DNA from: Agromyces bracchium
GTDB lineage: Bacteria > Actinomycetota > Actinomycetes > Actinomycetales > Microbacteriaceae
NCBI RefSeq assembly: GCF_009709675.1
Contig: NZ_WMLB01000006.1
Span: forward strand, 62,001 to 126,000
Reading direction: 5' to 3'
Length of the DNA: 64,000 nt
Position 1 is the first letter of the stretch, and each line of letters opens with the position of its first letter. Of this stretch, positions 48,987 to 57,208 are shown piece after piece. The translations under genes and the position numbers were made by a program. The notes below the pieces were generated by a model. It saw nothing but the letters and a program-made list of their open reading frames with translations, had not been told where the DNA came from and did no database searches.

Positions 48987-50048
48987 TCAGGGCGCGATGG
49001 CGAGCTTTCCGCGAACCGCGCCCGCCTGGAGGTGGCGCATGGCGTCGGGGACCTGCTCGAGGCAGTACGTCCGCTCGAGGCTGGGCACGACTCGGCCGGC
49101 CTCGATGAGGTCGGTGAGCGGTCCGAGGTCACGGGCCCGCTCCTTGGTCGTGTGCATGGTGAGCCGCTGCCCCACGAGGGGCGAGATGGCGATCGCGCGC
49201 AGTTGACGCCCCATTCCGCCGGTGACCGATCCGCCGTTCTCCCCACCGACGATGACGAGCGTCCCGCGCGGGTCGAGCGCGCGCCGCAGTCGTGAGATCG
49301 GGGAGTTGCCGCCGATGTCGAGGATCAGGTCGTACCGGTCCCGACCGTCGGCGAAGTCCTCGCGCGTGTAGTCGATGACCCGTTCGGCCCCGAGTGACGC
49401 GACCAGGTCCAGCTTGGCCGTGCTCGCGACCCCGGTCACACGGCCGCCCAGCGCCGTGGCGAGCTGAACGGCGTAGCTGCCGACACCGCCGGAGGCGCCG
49501 ATGATCAGCACCCGCTGGCCGGGCTCGAGCCGTCCGGCGTCGCGGAGCGCCTGGAGCGCGGTCATCCCCGAGACGGGGACGACGGCCGCCTGCTCGAACG
49601 TCAGGTTCCGCGGCTTGGCGGCGAGCTTGTCCTCGCGGGCAGCCGCGTAGTCAGCGAACGCGCCGCGGCTGATGCCGAACACCTCGTCGCCCACGGCGAA
49701 GCGCGTCACCGCTGCCCCGACCTCGACCACGGTGCCCGCCACGTCGAGTCCGAGCACCCGGTTCTTGGGGCCACGGAAGCCGAACCCGAGGATCCGCATG
49801 AGGTAGGGACGGCCCGTCATCTGGTGCCACGTCCCTCGATCCATGCCTGCGGCGTGGACGCGCACCAGCACCTCGTCGGCGGCGATCTCGGGCCGCTCGA
49901 CCCGCTCGAACCGGAGTGCGTCGACCTCGCCGTAGCGCTCCTGGACGATGGCGCGCATCGCGCGCGACGTCGAGATGGGCGTCTCGACCGTCGGCCGCGG
50001 AGTCCCGGTCGTAGTGGTGGTGGTGGTCGTTCGTGTGTCGGTGTTCAT
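48987..50048 (-). CDS. MDR-family NAD(P)-dependent quinone reductase/alcohol dehydrogenase-like
   Basis: A 353-residue medium-chain reductase lacking structural zinc cysteines. The nucleotide site is VLIIGASGGVGSYAVQLATALGG near residue 180; NRVLGLDVAGTVVEVGAAV and VPVSGMTALQALRDAGRL are typical of the zinc-free quinone-reductase subgroup. The N-terminus carries a run of Thr residues encoded by a trinucleotide-like tract. It is the last gene of the TetR-controlled block and would reduce a quinone or unsaturated carbonyl. Confidence 0.87.
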   Translation of the reverse strand: MNTDTRTTTTTTTTGTPRPTVETPISTSRAMRAIVQERYGEVDALRFERVERPEIAADEVLVRVHAAGMDRGTWHQMTGRPYLMRILGFGFRGPKNRVLGLDVAGTVVEVGAAVTRFAVGDEVFGISRGAFADYAAAREDKLAAKPRNLTFEQAAVVPVSGMTALQALRDAGRLEPGQRVLIIGASGGVGSYAVQLATALGGRVTGVASTAKLDLVASLGAERVIDYTREDFADGRDRYDLILDIGGNSPISRLRRALDPRGTLVIVGGENGGSVTGGMGRQLRAIAISPLVGQRLTMHTTKERARDLGPLTDLIEAGRVVPSLERTYCLEQVPDAMRHLQAGAVRGKLAIAP

Positions 50049-50133
50049 GGTTCTTCCTTCTTCTGGTGCAGCTCGTCCTCGGACGGGCGATTGCGGGTGG
50101 TGGTTTCGGATCGGGGCCGGACGGCGTTCGGCC

Positions 50134-51171
50134 TCAGGCATGAGGCGGGTCGACGTGCGCGGCGACGAAGTCGGCGATGATCCCTGCCATCGCGGCCGAC
50201 TGGGTCCAATGGAGGTAGTGCGAGCCCTCGAGCACCTCGAGTCGATGGGTGGTGACCGCCTCGAGTTCCACCTCATGGGCCGGGAGCCACTCGGGCATCG
50301 TGTCGACGCTCTCGGTGGACAGCAGCTCCAGGACCGGAAGGTCGGCGGCGAACGGTTCGGCGGCGGCCTTCGTCGAGTTCGCCTCGAGCCGGCTCCATTC
50401 GTCTGAGATCGAGGGGTTGCCGTAGTTCCAGTTCGCCATCGCGGCGATCCGTCGACGCTCCTCCGGCGTGTACGCGGTTCCGGGAGGTTGGATCAGGTCT
50501 GGGGCGATCGTGGTGACCACGCGGTAGAGGCCGAGCGCGCCGACGACACCCTCCGTGACCGACGGGGTGCCGACCTCGAGGGAGGAGGCCGTCGCAGCCA
50601 TGGCGTCGATGCCGATGATCGCGGCGACGTCGTCGGGATAGGCGTTTGCGTAGTAGCGGGCATACAGGCCGCCCGCCGAGTGCCCGGCGAGGATGACGGG
50701 CTCGTCGACGTGCAGCATTTCGAGCACCTCGTGGAGTTCGGACGTGATGTTCTCGATCGTGCGGTCGCCCACGTCGAGGGCGCTGTAGCCGTATCCGAAG
50801 CCCTCGACGACGATCACGTCGAACGCGTCGAGCTCGCGGATGAGCGGCGCGAAGTCGACGGCGGGAGCCGGCGTTCCGTAGCCGCTGAGGAGCACCAACA
50901 CCGAGCCGTCCCCGCCGGTGCGGGTGACGTTGACCTCCCCGGCGTCGAGCTGGACGCTCTGCCCGTACGGTGCGAGCTCGCCCTTCTCTGATGCGGTGGC
51001 GGCCGCATTCGCGACGACCGAGACGAGCGTCAGGGCCAGCACGACGGCGAGGACGATTCCGGCGGTGTGCGCGATGCGCGATCGGCGGCGGCGGCCGGGC
51101 GCGGGTGGAGCGGTGGGGACCGGGGCGTCAGCTCGAGCGATGGTTTCGATGGGAGTGGCGGTGCGATTCAT
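50134..51171 (-). CDS. membrane-anchored alpha/beta hydrolase
   Basis: A 345-residue alpha/beta-fold serine hydrolase. An N-terminal helix at about 33-55 (IAHTAGIVLAVVLALTLVSVV) anchors or exports it. The catalytic Ser is in ILAGHSAGGLYARYYAN near residue 167, the acid probably after LPVLELLSTES and the His in EGSHYLHW near 325. Substrate unknown. It lies between the serine hydrolase and MDR genes in the TetR-controlled block. Confidence 0.87.
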   Translation of the reverse strand: MNRTATPIETIARADAPVPTAPPAPGRRRRSRIAHTAGIVLAVVLALTLVSVVANAAATASEKGELAPYGQSVQLDAGEVNVTRTGGDGSVLVLLSGYGTPAPAVDFAPLIRELDAFDVIVVEGFGYGYSALDVGDRTIENITSELHEVLEMLHVDEPVILAGHSAGGLYARYYANAYPDDVAAIIGIDAMAATASSLEVGTPSVTEGVVGALGLYRVVTTIAPDLIQPPGTAYTPEERRRIAAMANWNYGNPSISDEWSRLEANSTKAAAEPFAADLPVLELLSTESVDTMPEWLPAHEVELEAVTTHRLEVLEGSHYLHWTQSAAMAGIIADFVAAHVDPPHA

Positions 51172-51209
51172 GAGGTGTTCGTTCCTGTTCGTGCGATGCG
51201 CGGGATGGC

Positions 51210-52484
51210 TCAGGCCTGACCTGCGAGCAGATCCCGACCGAGTTCGGAGCTGACGGGGTTGGAGACGTCGGAGAGGACGACGACGGCGGTGCGGTCGGCG
51301 CGGTCGATGCCGAAGTAGGTGGTGTACCCGCCGGTCTGCCCGGTGTGCCAGGTGATGGTCCGACCGGCGGACTCCTCCGACACGTGCCAGAACATCCCGA
51401 CGCGGAGGTCGTCGGCGCCCGCGGCCTCGATCGGGTCCATCGCCGACAGGCCGGGCGCGGTGCCGTCCAGGAGTGCGGTCGCGAACGCGGCGAGGTCGTG
51501 CGCGGTCGAGACGACGCCGCCGCCGGCGGCGTACGCACCCAGGACCCACGGCTCGACGGGCAGGCCTGATGCCGACCATCCGCCCTCGACCTCGTTGCGA
51601 TCGGTTTCGACCGCAGTGGCGGTCATGCCGAGCGGCTCGAACAGTCGGGTCCGCATGAGCTCGGCGTAGCTCATCCCGGCCGCCGCGGCGACGGCGACTC
51701 CCGCCGTCGCTGCGCCCAACGTCGAATAGACGTAGGTGCCTCGCGTGTCGAGCGTGCCCGCACGCGCCTCCTCGACCACCTGGGCGACCTCCGTCGAGAA
51801 GAAGTTGCGCCCGAGTGGGGCGGCCCAGAATCCGCGGGCCATCGTGGCGGGGCCGAACGCCACGTAGCCGGCGGTGTGCGTGACGAGTTCGCGCATCGTC
51901 ACCGTGCCCGCCTCCGACCCGTGGAGCTGCGGGAGGTACGTGGAGACGGAGGCATCCAGTCTGATCTCCCCGCGCTCGACCGCGTCCGCGATGACCAGCC
52001 CGGTCATCGCCTTCGTCAGCGATCCGACCTCCATCCGCGTCGTCTCGTCGGCGCCGAGCCCTGCGAACCGCACCGGCGTGTCGGCATCCAGGTCGATCTT
52101 CGCGACGGCGAGGTCGCGGTACCCCGAGAGCGTGCCGCCGGCGCGCTCCGACTCGAGGCGCGCGAGCAGCGCATCGTCGCCGGTGTGGGCGGAGGCCACC
52201 CGCGGCGTCATGCCGAGTGTCGCAGCGCCGAGCACGAGCGCTGCGACCAGCACGGTGACCAGCAGTCGTCGTGAGAACGCGTAGGCCACGACCAGCGTGA
52301 ACGCCGCGAGCACCGCGACCCAGCTGTCATCGATGTACGAGCCGCCGAGCAGCGAGCGGAGCAGGAACGCGGCAGGAACGGCGACCAGCACCGCGACGAC
52401 GAACAGCTTGCCCGGCCAACGGCGCGCGAAGGTACTGGTGTCGCGAGCGAACGTCGCCCGGAGGCTCCGAGGGATTCGGGACAT
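51210..52484 (-). CDS. membrane serine hydrolase of the beta-lactamase/DD-peptidase (class C) fold
   Basis: A 424-residue protein with three N-terminal membrane helices (about 27-47, 54-70, 74-91) and an external catalytic domain. The SxxK motif is SLTK at about 155-158, the second motif YVYSTLG has YST in place of YSN, and the third is HTG in WHTGQTGGY. This pattern fits serine esterases or D-peptidases more than true beta-lactamases. It is promoter-proximal in the TetR-controlled block and sits 18 bases after a large operator. Confidence 0.88.
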   Translation of the reverse strand: MSRIPRSLRATFARDTSTFARRWPGKLFVVAVLVAVPAAFLLRSLLGGSYIDDSWVAVLAAFTLVVAYAFSRRLLVTVLVAALVLGAATLGMTPRVASAHTGDDALLARLESERAGGTLSGYRDLAVAKIDLDADTPVRFAGLGADETTRMEVGSLTKAMTGLVIADAVERGEIRLDASVSTYLPQLHGSEAGTVTMRELVTHTAGYVAFGPATMARGFWAAPLGRNFFSTEVAQVVEEARAGTLDTRGTYVYSTLGAATAGVAVAAAAGMSYAELMRTRLFEPLGMTATAVETDRNEVEGGWSASGLPVEPWVLGAYAAGGGVVSTAHDLAAFATALLDGTAPGLSAMDPIEAAGADDLRVGMFWHVSEESAGRTITWHTGQTGGYTTYFGIDRADRTAVVVLSDVSNPVSSELGRDLLAGQA

Positions 52485-52501
52485 GGCCGCTCCGTTCTTT
52501 T

Positions 52502-52554
52502 CTCAAACATTGATGTTTAACTTGGCAGGCCTAAGTTAAACACAGATGTTTGAG
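52502..52554 (-). promoter_or_regulatory. double TetR-type operator
   Basis: Two 22-base arms, 52502-52523 and 52533-52554, are inverted copies of each other (19 of 22 identical). Each contains its own dyad: AAACAT-TG-ATGTTT on the left and AAACA-CAGA-TGTTT on the right. It begins 18 bases upstream of the serine hydrolase start. A related ACATCAGTGT lies at 53347-53356, before the TetR gene. Confidence 0.75.
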
Positions 52555-52729
52555 TTAGTAAAGAGCGAAGTGAGGAGATCTCGCATGTGGGCGCGGCGAC
52601 AGCGCGCCATCCGGTTCCAGCCGTGGACTCACCGGTCGGCCAGCGCCATCACCGGCGCCGGTGCGTCGTCGCCCAGCAGGGCCGATCAGCCGCACTGCGG
52701 AGACGCCGCCGGCGGCCCCTCGATGGCGA

Positions 52730-53320
52730 CTATCGCTCGGGCGAGGCCTGCAGGAGCGCGCGCAACGTCGGGAACAGGGCGTCGCGTACCTCTGCCTCGC
52801 CGACCCGGCCCGCCCTGACCTCGGCCGCGGCCCCGTGCAGGAGCGAGAAGTAGCACGCGGTCTGCCAGGCGATGCTCATGTCGTCGCGGAATGATCCGTC
52901 GGCACGCCCACGAGCGAGCAGGTGCTCGACCCGCGCCCGCGGATCGGCGTGGCTGCCGTGCATCACCTCGGCCGGGAGCGCCTGCTCGGCCACGCCCCGC
53001 AGGACGCCCAGGCTGTTCACCAGCTGCCACGAGACGTCCACCAAGGACTCCAGCGCGTGCCAGGCATCCCCGCTCAGGTCGACCGACGCGAGTTCCGCCT
53101 CCACGCGCGCCATCGAGGTGTGGACGAGTTCGGTCATGAGCTCATTGCGCGAGGAGAAGTGCCCGTAGAGGGTGATCCGCGCGACCCCGGCGGCCTGGGC
53201 GATATCGGCCAGGCTCGCGTTGGGGTCATCGGTCAGGCACGTCGCCGCCGCCTGGAGGATGGCGTCGCGGTTGCGCGTCGCATCCGACCGGACCGCCCGT
53301 TCCCGTTGCGCGTTCGCCAT
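52730..53320 (-). CDS. TetR-family regulator of the hydrolase block
   Basis: A 196-residue TetR protein. The helix-turn-helix is RDAILQAAATCLTDDPNASLADIAQAAGVARITLYGHFSSRNEL. I prefer ATG 53320, which has GGGGAG upstream, over ATG 53350, which has no ribosome site and overlaps an operator-like ACATCAGTGT. It lies upstream of and co-directional with the serine hydrolase, hydrolase and reductase genes, separated from them by the double operator. The 52555-52729 spacer contains no gene I can support. Confidence 0.9.
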   Translation of the reverse strand: MANAQRERAVRSDATRNRDAILQAAATCLTDDPNASLADIAQAAGVARITLYGHFSSRNELMTELVHTSMARVEAELASVDLSGDAWHALESLVDVSWQLVNSLGVLRGVAEQALPAEVMHGSHADPRARVEHLLARGRADGSFRDDMSIAWQTACYFSLLHGAAAEVRAGRVGEAEVRDALFPTLRALLQASPER

Positions 53321-53370
53321 ATCCGACCGACTCCCCACTAGCTCAGACATCAGTGTATGCGATGACGCCG

Positions 53371-53415
53371 CCGCGGTCGTCGGGCTTCACCGCGAGGACC
53401 TGGGGCTGCTGGAGT
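53371..53415 (-). pseudogene. 3' end remnant of a cfa-like methyltransferase gene (proximal piece)
   Basis: The minus strand reads QVLAVKPDDRGGV, matching QVLAVKPDERGGV of the intact gene at 57209-58579. It is interrupted exactly where the piece at 48927-48978 resumes. Both pieces share CCGCGGTCG (48970-48978 and 53371-53379). Beyond 53415 the similarity fades into the truncated kinase. Confidence 0.65.
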
Positions 53416-53418
53416 CGT

Positions 53419-54042
53419 TCAGTCTCGCGATGGGGTCGACAGCTCGTACCCCCACGGCAGATCGGCGCCCGCTCGCGAGACCGTGATGGCGGCCGCCTGC
53501 GTCGCCGCGGCCCCGGCTCGCTCGAGGTCGGCGGCGTCGAGCCCATCGCTCCCCCGCTCGGCGACGAAGCTGATCAAGGATGCCATGAACGTGTCGCCGG
53601 CACCGATCGTGTCGACGGGATCGACCTCGACGCCGTCGACGCGCACGCGAGCTTCGGCGGTCGCCAACTCGGTACCATCGGCTCCCAACGTGATCGCGGC
53701 CACACGGGGCCCGAGCGAGAGCACATGGTCGATGACCGCGGCGATCTCCCGGCCCGGGTAGAGCCAGGCGGCGTCCTCGTCGCTCATCTTCACGACGGTC
53801 GAGAGCGCGGCGAATTCCTCGAATCGCGGGACCATCTGCTCGCGAGAGTCGAGCAAGGCGGGACGGATGTTGGGGTCGAACGTGATCTCGTCAGCCTGCG
53901 ACCGCGACAGCAGCCCACGCAATGCGGAAGCGCCCGGCTCGAGGAAGGCGGCGATCGACCCGGTGTGCAGCACGCGCGCTGCGATCGGTGCGTCCGGCAG
54001 ACGTACCCAACGCACGTCGAACGTGTACTGCGCCTGGCCGTC
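53419..54042 (-). pseudogene. 5'-truncated PfkB-family sugar kinase
   Basis: About 207 C-terminal residues of a ribokinase/fructokinase-type enzyme. It begins abruptly at GQAQYTFDVRW and continues through FLEPGASALRG, ITFDPNIRPALL, MSDEDAAWLYPG, ITLGADGTELA and the intact PfkB signature DTIGAGDTFMASLI. The N-terminal 90-100 residues with the sugar-binding lid are missing and replaced by unrelated sequence, with no start codon at the junction near 54043. It is almost certainly inactive. Confidence 0.75.
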
Positions 54043-54054
54043 CGCCCGAGGCGG

Positions 54055-54290
54055 GCACGGTCCAGTCGCGGTCCGCGACCGAGACGACCGCGAACCCTGA
54101 CGTCCGTGCGATGCGGAAGACGAGTTCACCGCCGCTCGTCACCGCGAGCTCGCCCCTTGCCGCCTCCCATTCGATGTCGGCCGCGAGGCCCGCGACGAGC
54201 CCGTCCACCGCGGCCTCAACCCGATGGGATGCGATGTCCGGATGCGGCGCCGGCGCCGGGGCGGCGGTGAGCGATGATTGCCCGGCCCGA
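54055..54290 (-). pseudogene. fragment of an unidentified gene fused to the kinase remnant
   Basis: In a different frame from the kinase, this minus-strand stretch encodes RVEAAVDGLVAGLAADIEWE, GELAVTSGGELVFRIARTSG and VVSVADRDWTVP, with normal coding-type base use. It stops making sense at the kinase junction. I do not recognise the family. The stretch 54291-54388 has no feature I can name. Confidence 0.4.
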
Positions 54291-54388
54291 ACGAGATGCC
54301 GAGACGGCGACAGCGGATGGCACGGCGCCGAGCTCTGCGCCATCCGGGGGTCTGCTCCCGCGCGCTTCGGCCGTCGTCGCTGGCGAAG

Positions 54389-54721
54389 TCAGCGCAGGAA
54401 GGTCTCGGCCAATCCTTCCGGACCACCATGCCGGCGCCAAGATGCGGCGACCACGCGGTATGCGCGCTCGCCGGCCTCCCTGCACACATCACGCACCTCG
54501 GGATCCCGGACGACCTCGCCGCACGCCTTGCGCACGGCCGGTCGCCGCAGCAGGACAGCGGCCGAGACCGCCGCTGCAGCGCCGAGGGGGAACAGCATCA
54601 GCCAGGGATTGCTGCCGTTGCGAGGGCGCGCGTCGTAGTGCGGCTCGCTCGTTCCGGTCCCGGACGAAGGCGTGTCCTGCTCCGACCGCCCCGACCACGC
54701 CGGCAGTGCACTCATAGTCAT
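54389..54721 (-). CDS. small single-span membrane protein
   Basis: A 110-residue protein. The first 40 residues are polar and likely disordered, a membrane helix follows (WLMLFPLGAAAAVSAAVLL), and the C-terminus is a basic amphipathic region (AVRKACGEVVRDPEVRDVCREAGERAYRVVA). ATG 54721 has GGGAG ahead. It faces the XRE/membrane protein gene across an 82-base AT-rich spacer with an 11-base palindrome (GCTAA-G-TTAGC at 54755-54765). Function unknown. Confidence 0.6.
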   Translation of the reverse strand: MTMSALPAWSGRSEQDTPSSGTGTSEPHYDARPRNGSNPWLMLFPLGAAAAVSAAVLLRRPAVRKACGEVVRDPEVRDVCREAGERAYRVVAASWRRHGGPEGLAETFLR

Positions 54722-54803
54722 GATGATCTCCCTATAGAGTGGGCTCATACGGGTGCTAAGTTAGCCCCGCATTAGCCCGAGTATAGCCACGAGGTTAGGG
54801 TAG

Positions 54804-56174
54804 GTGTCAAGAGTGGCGACCGCGCGCGCAGATCCGAAACCCCGCCTGACCGCGCAGGCATCGGTACTCAAGGCATGGGGGCGGGAGTGGCGACGCGCCA
54901 ACGGCAAGGGCCAGCAGGAGCTCGGGCGAATCGCCGGATATGGAAGCGACGAGAGCCCGAAGAGCGCCGCCGTGGCGATTTCCCGCATCGAGTCCGGCAA
55001 GACCGACCCGACCGGTCGGTACCGCCAACGTCTCTTGGACGCGCTCGGGCATACGGAGGCAGAACTCGAGGAGGAGACGGAGCGAGCGCTCGCGGCGCTC
55101 TCGCGCCCCGGCGTCTTCGCCCGTGCCATGGCCGGGCCGATCTACATCGAGAACGAGGCCCGGCGAGCACAGATCATTGCATCGTCGAACCTGCTCACCG
55201 AACGGGTCACGTTCCAGATCCGCAACTCCGAGCGCACGCTTGAGCGAGCGTGCAACGGATTCGTCCTGCCGTTCCTCGAGACCGCCGCGAGGCTCGACTG
55301 GCAACTGCGGCTCGATACCGAGGATGCCGGGGCGACCGACGAGACGGCAGGATCGCTCGAGGGCGAGATCCGGCAACTGAGGGGACAGACGGAGGCCAGC
55401 GTCCTGAAGGCGATGACCGAGAGCGCGGCAGGCGCGGGCGCCGGAGGTGGGCCGAGTTCAGGAACCGCGGCCGGCGTGCTCGTCGCCCTCTCGGCCGCCG
55501 GGACCGCATCGACCGGGGCTGCGATCGCCTCGCTCTCCGGCGCGGCTGCCTCCAGCACCACGCTCGCGTGGCTCGGAAGTGGTTCGCTCGCAGCCGGTCG
55601 CATGGGCGTAGCGGGCGGCGCGGCGGTCCTGACCGGCATCGTCGCCTTGCCCGCGCTTCTGGCCATCGGTGGAGTGCTCGTCTGGAAGGGCCGAAAGCTC
55701 CGCAAGGAAGCCGAGGCAGAAGCCGAGAAGCTCGATGCCGCGCAGCAGGCTCTGGAGGACATGCAGGACGCCCTGCCGCGCGCGGAGCGGTGGAACGAAG
55801 CCCAGCAAGCCATCATCCAGCGCGCTGAGCTGCTCGGACGCGCCATCCGATCCCGCTATGGAGAGGCACCTCCGTTCGTCCCAGCACCCGGGCATGACGC
55901 GAGCCGCCGGATCGAATGGGACGCGCTTTCCCCCGACGCTCAGAAGGCACTCGAGATCGAGCTCAAGCTGGTCAGCATTATCCTCGACACACAGGCGCTG
56001 CCGGTCTGGCTGGGTGTGACGAGCATCAATGAGCCCGACCTCACGCCCTCCCAGGAAGAGACAGCGACCGTGTCAGAAGAGTGGATCGACGAGAGTCTGA
56101 CACTCGCTCAGTTCGACCTCGACAATCACGAAGAATGGGTCCGGCGCCTCCTGGCCCAAGACTCGCCGAACTAG
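54804..56174 (+). CDS. XRE-domain protein with Gly/Ala-rich membrane segment
   Basis: A 456-residue protein I do not recognise as a whole. Residues 15-82 look like an XRE-type helix-turn-helix (GKGQQELGRIAGYG, VAISRIESGKTDP). Residues 110-200 are helical. Residues 208-295 are a long Gly/Ala/Ser-rich hydrophobic stretch (AASSTTLAWLGSGSLAAGRMG, then ALPALLAIGGVLVW) suited to membrane insertion. Residues 298-345 form a charged coiled coil, and the C-terminal 110 residues are acidic. GC content is lower than in most neighbours and the gene follows a decayed region. A DNA-sensing membrane effector is one reading; the start may also be GTG 54813. Confidence 0.7.
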   Translation: MSRVATARADPKPRLTAQASVLKAWGREWRRANGKGQQELGRIAGYGSDESPKSAAVAISRIESGKTDPTGRYRQRLLDALGHTEAELEEETERALAALSRPGVFARAMAGPIYIENEARRAQIIASSNLLTERVTFQIRNSERTLERACNGFVLPFLETAARLDWQLRLDTEDAGATDETAGSLEGEIRQLRGQTEASVLKAMTESAAGAGAGGGPSSGTAAGVLVALSAAGTASTGAAIASLSGAAASSTTLAWLGSGSLAAGRMGVAGGAAVLTGIVALPALLAIGGVLVWKGRKLRKEAEAEAEKLDAAQQALEDMQDALPRAERWNEAQQAIIQRAELLGRAIRSRYGEAPPFVPAPGHDASRRIEWDALSPDAQKALEIELKLVSIILDTQALPVWLGVTSINEPDLTPSQEETATVSEEWIDESLTLAQFDLDNHEEWVRRLLAQDSPN

Positions 56175-56180
56175 CGGTGC

Positions 56181-57107
56181 TCAGCGGACGCGGAGCGCCC
56201 CGGCATGCACGCGCACGGTGAACGTCCGCACCTCGCCGGCCTCCTCGCCGTCGATCTCGAACGGCAGGGGCTTCGGGAGCTCGACCGTCATGCGCGCGCC
56301 ACCAAGATGCGTGGCGGTCTCGGCGTCGGCGGCCTCATCGTCGTTCGCGAAGAAGCGGCGGATGCCGTTGTCCCACACGAAGGACCGCACGGTGTCGAGC
56401 CACCCGATCAGGCCGTCAGCGCTCACTACGAGCGCGTCGAGTCGCCCGTCGTCGAGGACGGCATCGGGCAGCAGTGCGACGCCGCCCTGCACCGTGCCGC
56501 AGTTTCCGACGATGAAGGTGTGCCCGCTCAGCGTCTGCGGGTCGTCGTCGTCGATCGCGAGGGTGAACTCGACGACATCTGAGGCGGCGATCGCCTTGCC
56601 GAGCGCGGCCACGTAGGCGAGCCAGCCGGCCTTGTCCTTCAGGTCGTCGTCGGTCTCGACGAGCATGTGCGCGTCCAGACCGAATCCGACCATGACGGCG
56701 AAGCCGCGCTCCTCGCCGTCGCCCGTGTCGACCCAACCGATGTCGATGCGCCGCTCACCGGTTCCGAGCGCGCGCTCGATCGCCGCTGCGGTGTCGCCGA
56801 TCGGGACCTCGAGGTTGCGGGCGAGCAGGTTGCCGGTGCCCTGCGGGATGATGCCGAGCACGGCATCCTCTCCGGCGAGCACCTCGGCGACGGCCCGAAC
56901 CGTACCGTCGCCTCCAGCCACCACGACCACCTCGGCGCCGTGCGCAAGCGCCTCTCGCGCCATTCCGCGACCCGGGTCGTCCTCAGTGGTCTCGAACCAG
57001 GATGCGGCGGCACAGGCGTCCGGATCGACGCGATCGAAGGCGTCGCAGAGTTCCTGGCGCTCGATCTTGCTCGGGTTGAAGATGATGGCGATGTGAGGGG
57101 TGTTCAC
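56181..57107 (-). CDS. diacylglycerol kinase-family lipid kinase
   Basis: A 308-residue DagK/YegS-type kinase. The nucleotide-binding signature VVVAGGDGTVRAVAEVL near residue 60 and the following IPQGTGNLLARNL are diagnostic. The C-terminal beta-sandwich includes FIVGNCGTVQGGVALLPDAVLDDGRLDALV and PFEIDGEEAG. It phosphorylates diacylglycerol or a related lipid at the membrane face. GTG 57107 is taken as start. It converges on the XRE-domain gene with only six bases between stops. Confidence 0.9.
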   Translation of the reverse strand: MNTPHIAIIFNPSKIERQELCDAFDRVDPDACAAASWFETTEDDPGRGMAREALAHGAEVVVVAGGDGTVRAVAEVLAGEDAVLGIIPQGTGNLLARNLEVPIGDTAAAIERALGTGERRIDIGWVDTGDGEERGFAVMVGFGLDAHMLVETDDDLKDKAGWLAYVAALGKAIAASDVVEFTLAIDDDDPQTLSGHTFIVGNCGTVQGGVALLPDAVLDDGRLDALVVSADGLIGWLDTVRSFVWDNGIRRFFANDDEAADAETATHLGGARMTVELPKPLPFEIDGEEAGEVRTFTVRVHAGALRVR

Positions 57108-57208
57108 GCGCACACTCTGCCACGCCGGATCAGTCCGATGCCGGGGCTTGCGTACGGGGAGCCCGAACGCTAACTCACCCGGCTCCGGCCGGGCTCCGGC
57201 ATCCCGCC

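Noticed and set aside
51210..52484. Beta-lactamase resistance gene
   Set aside because: The second and third motifs are YST and HTG and the protein has three membrane helices, so an esterase or peptidase-like role is more likely than antibiotic hydrolysis.
52585..52818. Plus-strand frame with a GAGGAG-like box beginning MWARRQRAIRFQ
   Set aside because: It runs into the antisense of the TetR gene, has no domain and has random-looking composition.
48979..53370. Classical transposon carrying the TetR/hydrolase block
   Set aside because: The ends show no terminal inverted repeats and the block contains no transposase or integrase, so only an insertion-like junction can be claimed.
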